Assembly (NCBI GenBank): GCA_964422365.1
Contig: CAYRAV010000118.1
Span: 1-5,044 of the forward strand
DNA length: 5,044 nt
DNA from: CAYRAV01 sp964422365
GTDB taxonomy: Bacteria > Bacillota > Clostridia > Lachnospirales > Lachnospiraceae
Reading direction: 5' to 3'
The notes under the pieces are model-generated. The model was not told the DNA's origin, made no database searches, and worked only from the letters and a program-made list of their open reading frames with translations. This document shows positions 1 through 5,006 of this stretch, piece by piece. The position numbers and the translations under genes were made by a program. Positions within the stretch are counted from its first letter, which is position 1. Every line of letters starts with the position of its first letter.

Positions 1-143
1 TGTATTGGAAATGTCATCTATAATTTTACATTAAATTTAGAATTATGGATAGATATTATTTTATGCGTTTACCGTGCCTTTCATGGAATATATGGAAAGT
101 GTTTCAATATCAATCTCAAAACAATCTCACGAAACAGAATAAA

Positions 144-180
144 GGACTGAAAAATGCCTATTTTACACACTTTCCAGTCC
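144..180 (-). terminator. Possible hairpin terminator of the minus-strand genes
   Basis: Bases 144-156 and 168-180 form 13-base inverted arms around an 11-base loop. Two of the 13 pairs are A-C mismatches if read on the plus strand but become G-U wobbles in minus-strand RNA, so the full 13-pair stem exists only in a minus-strand transcript. On that strand it is followed by CTTTATTCTGTTT, a weak T-rich tail rather than a clean U-run. It lies about 140 bases past the HEPN stop codon, so it could end that transcript or be a processing hairpin. Confidence 0.35.
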
Positions 181-189
181 AAATGTCCG
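170..189. repeat. 20-base imperfect direct repeat, left copy
   Basis: This segment matches 1326-1345 at 17 of 20 positions in the same orientation; the last nine bases, AAATGTCCG preceded by CC, are identical in both. The right copy overlaps the last codons of the ParE-like toxin. Read on the minus strand, this left copy also encodes Arg-Thr-Phe-Gly-Leu followed by a few codons and a stop, so it may be the tail of a second, lost toxin gene. The two copies bracket the HEPN gene and its upstream region. Confidence 0.5.
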
Positions 190-303
190 TTATTCGAACT
201 CGGCGTGTTCTTTGTTATTATTAACTATTTTGGTTTAAATTTTGTGCAAATACACACCCATTTTTACTTCAATTACATCATTTATTCTGGCTTGCTGATT
301 TTC

Positions 304-323
304 TGTTGCCAAAATGTTGCCAC
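304..323. repeat. TGTTGCCA words at the HEPN gene end
   Basis: TGTTGCCAA (304-312) is followed 11 bases later by TGTTGCCAC (315-323), which reaches the first base of the HEPN stop codon. The first is a perfect inverted match to TTGGCAACA at 1087-1095, just upstream of the same gene's ribosome site. A further TTGGCAA lies at 1125-1131. The arrangement may be chance in AT-rich DNA, or may mark ends or protein-binding sites around the HEPN gene. Confidence 0.3.
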
Positions 324-1057
324 TATACTTTATATATATTCCTAATGTTTCTATCAATTCGCCCAATCAATGTTTTCAAAGTTGCCACACAATCACCAAA
401 GTACTGTTCATCTATAATTGCTTCGGCTCCGAAATCGCATAATTTATATTCTCTAACCTTATCAATATATATTTGATTAACTACACCCGCATTATGTATC
501 CACAAATCTCTCCTTGCTTTAATTTCAATCCATTTGCCCCAAATGTCGTCATCAACTTTTATCCCTAATGCTTTATCAAAATACTCCATTTGCTTTTGTG
601 GACTAGCATAAAATAACCCCTCTACACGTTGGTCTATAATATTTTTTATAAGAATATCTCGATCCTTATCAATTAAATCTACAACTGTTACTTCTTTAGA
701 AAAATTAACACCTGCAATTGTACATTTAATACGTTTATTATCATAAAGAAGAATCCATGTCATAATCTTAGACAAATAGTCCTCTACCGCTGCAACCGCA
801 GAAACAAATGCACTATTATATATATCCTTACTTACTATCCTGTTTTTAATTTTTTTCCCATCATTACGTGCTACAGTTCTCATCTTTCCCATTTTTCCTA
901 CTTTTCCGCCCTTAGGAACTTCAAATTCAAATTTTGTATCTGGCAATTGTTCGACTGCTTCCCTCGCCAACTTTACCCAGAAAAAAGTATCATTTAAAAA
1001 TGATTGCTTTTCTATTTTTAACTTTGAAGTCTTATTTCTGAGTTCTTGTATTTCCAT
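323..1057 (-). CDS. HEPN-domain-like protein, putative RNase
   Basis: A 244-residue soluble protein with no signal peptide or membrane segment. The start is ATG, with AGGAG at 1064-1068 six bases upstream. Residues 84-98 (AFVSAVAAVEDYLSK, from Phe84) resemble the first long helix of HEPN domains. Residues 182-189 (RRDLWIHN) contain Arg183-x4-His188, which fits the Rx4-6H signature of HEPN RNases; the flanking Asn-Ala-Gly-Val-Val-Asn also resembles HEPN families. The N-terminus (about 1-30) looks helical, and residues 49-71 form a basic Gly-Lys-rich loop. HEPN proteins often act as RNA-cutting toxins or abortive-infection effectors, but no MNT antitoxin or other HEPN partner is next to it, so the activity and target are inferred only. 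It is the last minus-strand gene, about 270 bases beyond the toxin gene. I am fairly sure it is a real gene and moderately sure of the fold. Confidence 0.75.
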   Translation of the reverse strand: MEIQELRNKTSKLKIEKQSFLNDTFFWVKLAREAVEQLPDTKFEFEVPKGGKVGKMGKMRTVARNDGKKIKNRIVSKDIYNSAFVSAVAAVEDYLSKIMTWILLYDNKRIKCTIAGVNFSKEVTVVDLIDKDRDILIKNIIDQRVEGLFYASPQKQMEYFDKALGIKVDDDIWGKWIEIKARRDLWIHNAGVVNQIYIDKVREYKLCDFGAEAIIDEQYFGDCVATLKTLIGRIDRNIRNIYKV

Positions 1058-1078
1058 GTATTTCTCCTAACGCTATTA

Positions 1079-1095
1079 CAATAATATTGGCAACA
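1079..1095. repeat. Palindrome and TTGGCAACA before the HEPN gene
   Basis: CAATA-A-TATTG (1079-1089) is a perfect 5-base inverted repeat ten bases upstream of the HEPN ribosome site, overlapping TTGGCAACA (1087-1095). The position suits an operator for the HEPN gene. No clear minus-strand -35/-10 pair is visible; the best -10-like words (TAGATA, TATAGA) between 1100 and 1112 are weak. Confidence 0.25.
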
Positions 1096-1198
1096 AATTC
1101 TATACATATCTACATTTTTTATATTTGGCAAACAATCTCCATAGACCACCTGCCATATAAAATAAATAATACACCCTCGTACTATTCACCCCCTAACA

Positions 1199-1320
1199 AT
1201 TAACCTATTTGTTAATCAACCAAGCGTATTTCCTACTATTTTGTACCACATATTTCGTATATTTTCCATATTATTTTGAGTTTCAGAGTAAACGGGTATC
1301 ATATGGGTATCACAGTATCA
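1199..1320. repeat. Intergenic repeats between toxin and HEPN genes
   Basis: The 270 bases at 1058-1327 carry no supported gene. Two structures stand out. ATTAAC (1199-1204) and GTTAAT (1211-1216) form a 6-base inverted repeat with a 6-base loop. GGGTATCA occurs twice in direct orientation (1294-1301 and 1305-1312), and a third GTATCA follows at 1315-1320. An AGTAT-CATT-ATACT stem at 1314-1327 touches the toxin stop codon but lacks a T-run, so it is not a convincing terminator. Confidence 0.4.
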
Positions 1321-1325
1321 TTATA

Positions 1326-1345
1326 CTTTACAACCCAAATGTCCG
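1326..1345. repeat. 20-base imperfect direct repeat, right copy
   Basis: This is the partner of 170-189 (17 of 20 bases identical, same orientation). It covers the final codons of the toxin gene, which read Arg-Thr-Phe-Gly-Leu-stop on the minus strand. Together the two copies enclose about 1.14 kb that includes the whole HEPN gene. Confidence 0.5.
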
Positions 1346-1654
1346 ATACAGCCATGCCCTACTATCAACTAGCATATGCAAAATCCTAACTATGTAAATG
1401 GTGTCCTCCCCAATCACATAATAAATCTTGTAATTGCGATAATAATCTTTTCGGACACCCAATCCAGCAAGTAACTCATCTTCGTCCAATTCATTTCTCT
1501 CTGGAAAGTTTACCAGAGAATTTATCTTTGCACGAATTCCACTTACTGTATTTTCAGCGGCAGACGGATTTTTCAATTCATAGGCAATGTAATCGCCAGC
1601 ATTTTCTAAATCTTCCTCTGCCAACTCCGTAATCCTAATTTGATATTGCCTCAT
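1328..1654 (-). CDS. ParE/RelE-family toxin of a type II toxin-antitoxin pair
   Basis: A 108-residue protein. The ATG at 1652-1654 is preferred over the one nine codons upstream, because family members begin near Arg-Gln-Tyr-Gln-Ile-Arg-Ile-Thr and the upstream codons lie inside the antitoxin gene. The ParE/RelE pattern is clear: a first strand (3-9), ALA-type helix with Glu-Asp-Leu and DYIAYEL (14-27), NPSAAE (29-34), a second helix ending SLVNFPER (46-53), then a Gly-x-Arg strand (66-68), YRNYKIYYV (72-80) and IVRILHMLVD (88-97). Arg68, Arg73, Tyr75 and Arg90 are the family's usual conserved positions. ParE relatives poison DNA gyrase, whereas RelE relatives cut mRNA on the ribosome; which applies here cannot be told from sequence. 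The gene overlaps the antitoxin by 20 bases, implying translational coupling. It looks complete. Confidence 0.85.
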   Translation of the reverse strand: MRQYQIRITELAEEDLENAGDYIAYELKNPSAAENTVSGIRAKINSLVNFPERNELDEDELLAGLGVRKDYYRNYKIYYVIGEDTIYIVRILHMLVDSRAWLYRTFGL

Positions 1655-1808
1655 CTCTGTATTTCTTCTCCAATCTGTCACACACAGTATTAAAGTCTTT
1701 TGTCTTTCCCTCTTTTATCTGTTCCAGTCCAGTCATTACAAGCTCTCGGACTTCCTTTTTCTGTTCGTCTAAAGCTCTTTGGTAATCCTCTTTCAATACT
1801 ATAGCCAT
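1635..1808 (-). CDS. Small antitoxin of the ParE/RelE-type pair
   Basis: A 57-residue, highly charged protein starting at ATG (1806-1808) and ending at TAG (1635-1637), with an AGGA ribosome site nine bases upstream of the start. It directly precedes the toxin and overlaps it by 20 bases, the classic antitoxin-first layout. Residues 6-24 (KEDYQRALDEQKKEVRELV, from Lys6) should form an amphipathic helix; residues 27-50 (GLEQIKEGK..., DFNTVCDRLEKKY) resemble the C-terminal toxin-wrapping part of RelB/ParD-like antitoxins. No canonical DNA-binding fold is obvious at this length. The family name is therefore open, and identity rests mainly on position and size. The likely promoter lies in the 76 bases upstream (1809-1884), where a TATAAA -10-like word is present but no good -35 element. 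A GTAT-G-ATAC palindrome at 1871-1879 could be an autoregulatory operator. Confidence 0.75.
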   Translation of the reverse strand: MAIVLKEDYQRALDEQKKEVRELVMTGLEQIKEGKTKDFNTVCDRLEKKYRDEAISN

Positions 1809-1884
1809 ATTACTCAGTCCTTTCCGCTTTTATAAGTAATCTTTCAACAGAAATTTTACTTTCACTGATTGTATGATACTTCGC

Positions 1885-2931
1885 TCAAGCAATATCTAAC
1901 ATCTTTTTTGCATAATCAGTCAATAAAAAGTACCGCCTTTCCTTGCTCTTTTCCTTATCAACAAACAAAAGTTCTCTTTCTATTAACTTATCTGCTCTTT
2001 TCGTTATTAACTGATAGGAACAATCCAAATTCAAAGCTATTTCAGCTGCCGAGTAAGCCCTATCATTATTATACTTTAGATAATTCAAAATTTCAAACTC
2101 CAAATCATCATTCAATTTTGCAGTATTTTTTGTATATGCTTCAATTATTTCCATTATGTTCTGATTGGTTATATGAATATCACATTTAACATATTGCTGA
2201 TTTTTTACACATTGTGGACAAATCATTCCATATGCATTCATTTCATCATACTTTTCAAACGGAAAAGCATGACCATTGGGGCATTCTATCATTTGACTAG
2301 AATTAAAATGTTCTCTTATCAAGTTATTAAAAGTAAACTTTCTTTCTTGATAATGTTTCCTTAATTCTGTATCTTTTGGTCGCCCATAGGATAAATTATG
2401 TTTCTGACACAAACCATAATCCAATGCATATAATGTTGACGGGACATTATCTTTATCCTTTATTTTATTATATGTGCTTATATATCCATTCAGCTCTAAG
2501 GTTTCCAATAATTTGCACAAACTATTCTCAACCAAAAAGTGACTGGTCGGTAACATCTTCTTCTCTTTTTTATTAATAATTTCATCATTTTCAAGTTGCT
2601 TGTCCACAAACTTATCCACTAAACATTTAAGTTCCTCTTTGGATTCTAATTCATCAAACGCTTTAATAACAAATCTATTTGTTTTAAAGTATTGTTGGGT
2701 TACTTCCTCAAAATATTTAAGTGCTGCTATATTCAAAGCTGCCTTAGTTATCTTCTTTCCCATCGTAATATGTGTTGCATAACAATAAGAAAAAATAAAA
2801 CCAAGAATTCTAGGTGTATTTAAAGATATGTCAAACAACAGTTCATATAATTCATTTCCCGTAATTTCAAAATAATCACTAATCTTTCTTTCAGGCAAAT
2901 AAACTTTAAATCTATTCTCAATCGGTACATA
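1885..2931 (-). pseudogene. C-terminal remnant of a P-loop ATPase, ORC/CDC6-like
   Basis: About 348 codons stay open from just after a stop at 2932-2934 to the TGA at 1885. No ATG serves as a start; the first candidate is TTG at 2898, without a ribosome site, and protein-like sequence (YVPIENRFKVY) continues upstream of it. Numbering from the TTG: residues 14-72 resemble the lid domain of AAA/ORC-type ATPases, with Asn-Thr-Pro-Arg30 in the sensor-2 position and GKKIT at 47-51. Residues 157-200 carry a YALDYGLC...GRPK...ERKF block that I recall from uncharacterised bacterial ATPases. A zinc-ribbon-like set is Cys206, His210, Cys227, Cys230. Residues 266-335 form a winged helix of MarR-like type. 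Walker A and B motifs are absent, so roughly half of the protein is missing and it cannot act as an ATPase. Any remaining function would be DNA binding only. Confidence 0.65.
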
Positions 2932-3009
2932 TCATCATTCTTTTGACTGCCGCTTCATGTTTTTCCGTCATTTTTGTACCCTATTTCCGCAATAAATCAC
3001 CTCATCCAT
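2918..3009 (-). other. Two tiny coupled reading frames at the ATPase break
   Basis: On the minus strand a 13-codon frame (3009-2968, MDEVIYCGNRVQK) ends in ATGA, whose ATG opens a 17-codon frame (2971-2918, MTEKHEAAVKRMMICTD). The second frame overlaps the beginning of the ATPase remnant in another reading frame. The ATGA overlap looks like an operon-style junction, so these may be the last codons of one lost gene and the first codons of another. Neither is long enough to identify. Confidence 0.2.
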
Positions 3010-3027
3010 ATGATTATTCTGATTTTT

Positions 3028-3064
3028 ATTACCAAAACATTACCAAATGACGGTAACATTACCA
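3028..3064. repeat. ATTACC repeat cluster with a palindrome
   Basis: AACATTACCA occurs twice in direct orientation (3036-3045 and 3055-3064, 19 bases apart), and a shorter ATTACCA sits at 3028-3034. The right copy forms one arm of an inverted repeat, GGTAA-CA-TTACC (3052-3063). The cluster lies in the gap just beyond the Rpn-like gene and upstream of the ATPase break. It could be a protein-binding site or the worn end of a mobile element; the hairpin is too short and lacks a T-run for a terminator. Confidence 0.4.
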
Positions 3065-3080
3065 CTCAAATTTAGCTATA

Positions 3081-3890
3081 TCAAACTGGTTGCAAATCAG
3101 CTAATTCCTCCACTCGCTCCACAGACAGTTCCAGATACTCTGCAATCTCCTCAAATGTAAGTTTCCCTTTGGAAATCATTTTTAATGCAGACTCCTCTTT
3201 TTCCTTTGTTGCTATTCTTTTGCCATATTCTTCCATTGCTTTACACATTTGGTTTCGACCTCCTTCCGTCTCTTTGTAATGCCTGACTGGATTCGCAAGT
3301 TCCTGATAAAACATATCAACTGCACTTGTACACCGAAAATCATGCATCAGTTTTCCAACCGGATCATCATCATTTTTATAGCTTCCATTCACATAAATAA
3401 TATGTGAGCCATCCCCAAACAATGTCCCTGCTTCCTGCACTGTCCTTTCCACATGATACATTGGCAGCCCCATTTTCATATAATCATTCTTTGTAATGAA
3501 AATGACATACGAATCATGGATTTCCTTGAATTTCTGCTTTTCTTTCAGCATCTTGGCATCTAACATACTGCTGTGGAATCTGGCTCTATGTATGTCTGCC
3601 CCTGCATCATCATTTTGTACCTCAATGTCATACACTTTCCCGTCAGAATCCTCTGCATAAATGTCCAGTTTAATGGAACGACCTCCTGTAACCGGATTTT
3701 TATATTCCCTCTGTGCAACCACCTCTATGACTTTCAAATCATTTCTTCCAAGAATAATGTTTAAGACAAGCTCCGTCGCCTCTATATTCCGATCAAAGAC
3801 GATTGTCATAAAGTCATCATCCAGAAGGGTAAAACCTGCCAATAATTTCAGATCTTCTTCCTTATACTTCAATTCAACTGTATCACTCAA
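3081..3890 (-). CDS. Rpn-like PD-(D/E)XK nuclease/putative transposase
   Basis: A 269-residue protein of the PD-(D/E)XK 'transposase' family (PDDEXK_2/Rpn-like), which is very common in Lachnospiraceae. Related Rpn proteins are DNA endonucleases that promote recombination. The start is TTG at 3888-3890: AGGTGAT (3895-3901) is a strong ribosome site correctly spaced for it, whereas the in-frame GTG three codons upstream lies inside that site. Hallmarks, numbered from the TTG: YKEEDL and LLDDDFM near the N-terminus, Lys-Leu-Asp76, then Tyr-Asp88-Ile-Glu90-Val-Gln92 (active-site Asp and E-x-Q in place of E-x-K), RARFHSS (102-108), YVIFITKND (128-136), HIIYVNG (163-169) and a charged C-terminal helix pair with an EEIAEYLELS segment. 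Length and all family blocks look complete. It has its own promoter at 3927-3955. Whether it transposes is unknown; no terminal repeats are recognised. Confidence 0.88.
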   Translation of the reverse strand: MSDTVELKYKEEDLKLLAGFTLLDDDFMTIVFDRNIEATELVLNIILGRNDLKVIEVVAQREYKNPVTGGRSIKLDIYAEDSDGKVYDIEVQNDDAGADIHRARFHSSMLDAKMLKEKQKFKEIHDSYVIFITKNDYMKMGLPMYHVERTVQEAGTLFGDGSHIIYVNGSYKNDDDPVGKLMHDFRCTSAVDMFYQELANPVRHYKETEGGRNQMCKAMEEYGKRIATKEKEESALKMISKGKLTFEEIAEYLELSVERVEELADLQPV

Positions 3891-3926
3891 AAATATCACC
3901 TGCTTTCTCGTGATAGGCTTATTTAT

Positions 3927-3955
3927 ATTATAACCTCATTTCTTCTTCTCCACAA
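3927..3955 (-). promoter_or_regulatory. Promoter of the Rpn-like gene
   Basis: On the minus strand a perfect TATAAT (3927-3932) is preceded by TTGTGG (3950-3955) with a 17-base spacer. Transcription would start near 3920, giving a leader of about 30 bases before the TTG start. It lies between the mobilisation gene stop and the Rpn-like gene, so the latter need not depend on the integrase/mobilisation transcript. Confidence 0.6.
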
Positions 3956-3990
3956 CCTAATTTTTATTTCGGCGTACTCTTTGAACTGTA

Positions 3991-4431
3991 TCAGCCATCA
4001 TCTACCGGATTTTCCAAATTTAACACATTCCGAAACTGCTCTAACTCCAAATCTGCTTTCCAATGTTGGGTATCTGTGTTGGGTATCTTATCAAACAGAT
4101 ACGCTGCCCCATTGACAATATCCACTACCGTAATTGCCATAGCAAGATAATCCTGCTTCATTTCTTTGTAAGCATCTTCAGACAGTGAAAAATCGCCTGA
4201 CTGTAATTGCCTGACGATTTCTTTCATTGTGCACTGCATTTCCTGTAGCGCATCCACAATCCGCTTAATATTTACCTGACTTCCCACCACTACAATATTG
4301 GAATAGATACAGCTTCGGGCGATAAAATCTTTCTTATGATGTCCGCTCATTTCCGCTCGTTCCTCTATCAATGCTCTCTGCCAGTCACTAGGACGGAAAG
4401 CAATGGTTTGATTTTTATGTTTCCCCGGCAT
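3991..4431 (-). CDS. Plasmid mobilisation-type protein (MobC-like)
   Basis: A 146-residue protein starting at the ATG at 4429-4431. AGGAG (4442-4446) about ten bases upstream decides this start over the ATG eleven codons earlier. The opening MPGKHKNQTIAFRPSDWQRA, then IEERAEMSG, KKDFIARSCIY and NIVVVG (to about residue 50), is the pattern of small accessory mobilisation proteins in Firmicutes integrative elements: a ribbon-helix-helix-like N-terminus expected to bind the transfer origin beside a relaxase. Residues 50-115 look helical. The C-terminal 30 residues follow a near-perfect 13-base-period repeat and may vary between copies. It overlaps the integrase remnant by 17 bases. A relaxase would be expected downstream but the next gene is the Rpn-like nuclease, so it is orphaned. 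The family call is from memory of similar proteins, not a search. Confidence 0.65.
   Translation of the reverse strand: MPGKHKNQTIAFRPSDWQRALIEERAEMSGHHKKDFIARSCIYSNIVVVGSQVNIKRIVDALQEMQCTMKEIVRQLQSGDFSLSEDAYKEMKQDYLAMAITVVDIVNGAAYLFDKIPNTDTQHWKADLELEQFRNVLNLENPVDDG
4064..4088. repeat. 12-base tandem-like repeat inside the mobilisation gene
   Basis: TGTTGGGTATCT occurs at 4064-4075 and again at 4077-4088, a period of 13 bases, within the last quarter of the coding region. Because 13 is not a multiple of three, gain or loss of one unit would shift the frame; with a single unit the protein would end about nine codons later after Gln-Ile-Trp-Ser. Confidence 0.7.
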
Positions 4432-4843
4432 GATCTGTGCTCTCCTCTTCTGAATCCTCCTCATTCAATCTGTTTAGCTGGTCGGCTAAATCTCTTGCCT
4501 GATTCGGATATAAATGAGAATAAGTATTTAACGTAGTCTGGATTTTTTCATGTCCTAGCCGTTCCGCTACCATTAAAGGCTGTGCCCCAAGCTTTGAAAT
4601 TAACAAACTTGCGTGGGAATAACGTAAATCATGCAGACGTATTCTCTTTACGCCTGACAGTTCCACACCACGGAGCATTTCATGTTCCAGATAGGATTTT
4701 GTCACCATAAAAAGCCTGTCGGTTTTCATCATGCCATATAAGCGGCTGGTATAGTCTTTCATCTCTTCAACCAGAAAATCTGGAAGTGTGATAATCCGTT
4801 TACTTTTTTCTGTCTTAGGCTCTGTCACCACATCCTTTTGGTG
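4415..4843 (-). pseudogene. Tyrosine recombinase/integrase, C-terminal fragment
   Basis: The reading frame is open from a stop at 4844-4846 to TAA at 4415. Family-like sequence (HQKD before VVTEPKTEKSKR) continues upstream of the first possible start, GTG at 4831, so this is the end of a larger gene. Counting from that GTG, the fragment keeps the catalytic Lys region (KTEKSKR, 6-12), His67-x-x-Arg70 in LHDLRYSHAS, His94 in LGHEKIQTTLNTY and the nucleophile Tyr104. It lacks the N-terminal DNA-binding domains and the first catalytic Arg, about two thirds of the usual 370-400 residues, so it should be inactive. The break coincides with the IS3-family end at about 4844-4856. It overlaps the mobilisation gene, whose ribosome site lies inside it. 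It once presumably excised and integrated the element carrying that gene. Confidence 0.85.
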
Positions 4844-4857
4844 TTAGTATATAACTG

Positions 4858-4886
4858 TGGACACGAAAAGTTGAACACCTTATAAT
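4858..4886 (+). promoter_or_regulatory. IS3-element promoter for orfA
   Basis: TGGACA (4858-4863) and a perfect TATAAT (4881-4886) are separated by 17 bases. The -35 box lies within the presumed terminal inverted repeat. Transcription would start near 4893, just ahead of the ribosome site at 4902-4907. Confidence 0.65.
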
Positions 4887-4916
4887 AATTATCAGAAAGA
4901 AAAGGAGCTGTTCAAC

Positions 4917-5006
4917 ATGGCAAAAAACCAGAAGAAGTATACACCCGAATTTAAACAACAGACTGTAGATCTGTACCATACCGGGAATTATTTAGCGAAA
5001 AAGTGA
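4917..5006 (+). pseudogene. IS3-family orfA, N-terminal fragment
   Basis: ATG at 4917 with AAGGAG nine bases upstream opens a 29-codon frame that ends in TGA at 5004-5006. Residues 1-23 (MAKNQKKYTPEFKQQTVDLY, then His-Thr-Gly) match the start of IS3-family OrfA proteins, which bind the IS ends through a helix-turn-helix. The rest of the roughly 90-100-residue protein is missing: after about residue 24 the sequence switches to orfB. Confidence 0.8.

Larger units (their letters stand above)
1..322. other. Gene-free AT-rich stretch downstream of the HEPN gene
   Basis: No convincing coding region is seen on either strand. A 63-codon plus-strand frame at 154-345 has no ribosome site, a hydrophobic low-complexity translation, and runs into the 3' end of the HEPN gene, so it is not called. 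The stretch does hold a hairpin (144-180), one copy of a repeat shared with the toxin gene end (170-189), and two TGTTGCCA words (304-311 and 315-322) just beyond the HEPN stop codon. It may contain the worn end of a neighbouring element. Confidence 0.5.

Noticed and set aside
64..126. 21-codon minus-strand open segment ending in TAA (…IETLSIYSMKGTVNA)
   Set aside because: The translation looks protein-like, but it has a stop directly upstream and no recognisable homology, so it cannot be distinguished from chance.
185..210. TTCGAA-containing sequence resembling a tRNA T-loop or an attachment-site core
   Set aside because: No five-pair T-stem, acceptor stem or CCA end can be drawn around it.
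154..345. 63-codon plus-strand reading frame
   Set aside because: It has no ribosome site, encodes a low-complexity hydrophobic peptide from AT-rich DNA, and overlaps the end of the HEPN gene.
1199..1216. ATTAAC-GTTAAT hairpin as a terminator of the toxin operon
   Set aside because: The stem is only six A/T-rich pairs and no T-run follows on the minus strand.
1209..1397. Plus-strand frame between the HEPN and toxin genes
   Set aside because: It has no ribosome site, and it is antisense to the toxin gene, whose family identity is clear.
1869..2782. Series of plus-strand frames opposite the ATPase remnant
   Set aside because: They are shadows of a minus-strand frame with recognisable domain features; none has a ribosome site or sensible composition.
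3573..3933. Plus-strand frames opposite the Rpn-like gene
   Set aside because: They are antisense to a gene with well-conserved family motifs and lack start signals.
4336..4536. Plus-strand frame opposite the mobilisation and integrase genes
   Set aside because: It lies across the overlap of two recognised minus-strand genes and has no independent support.
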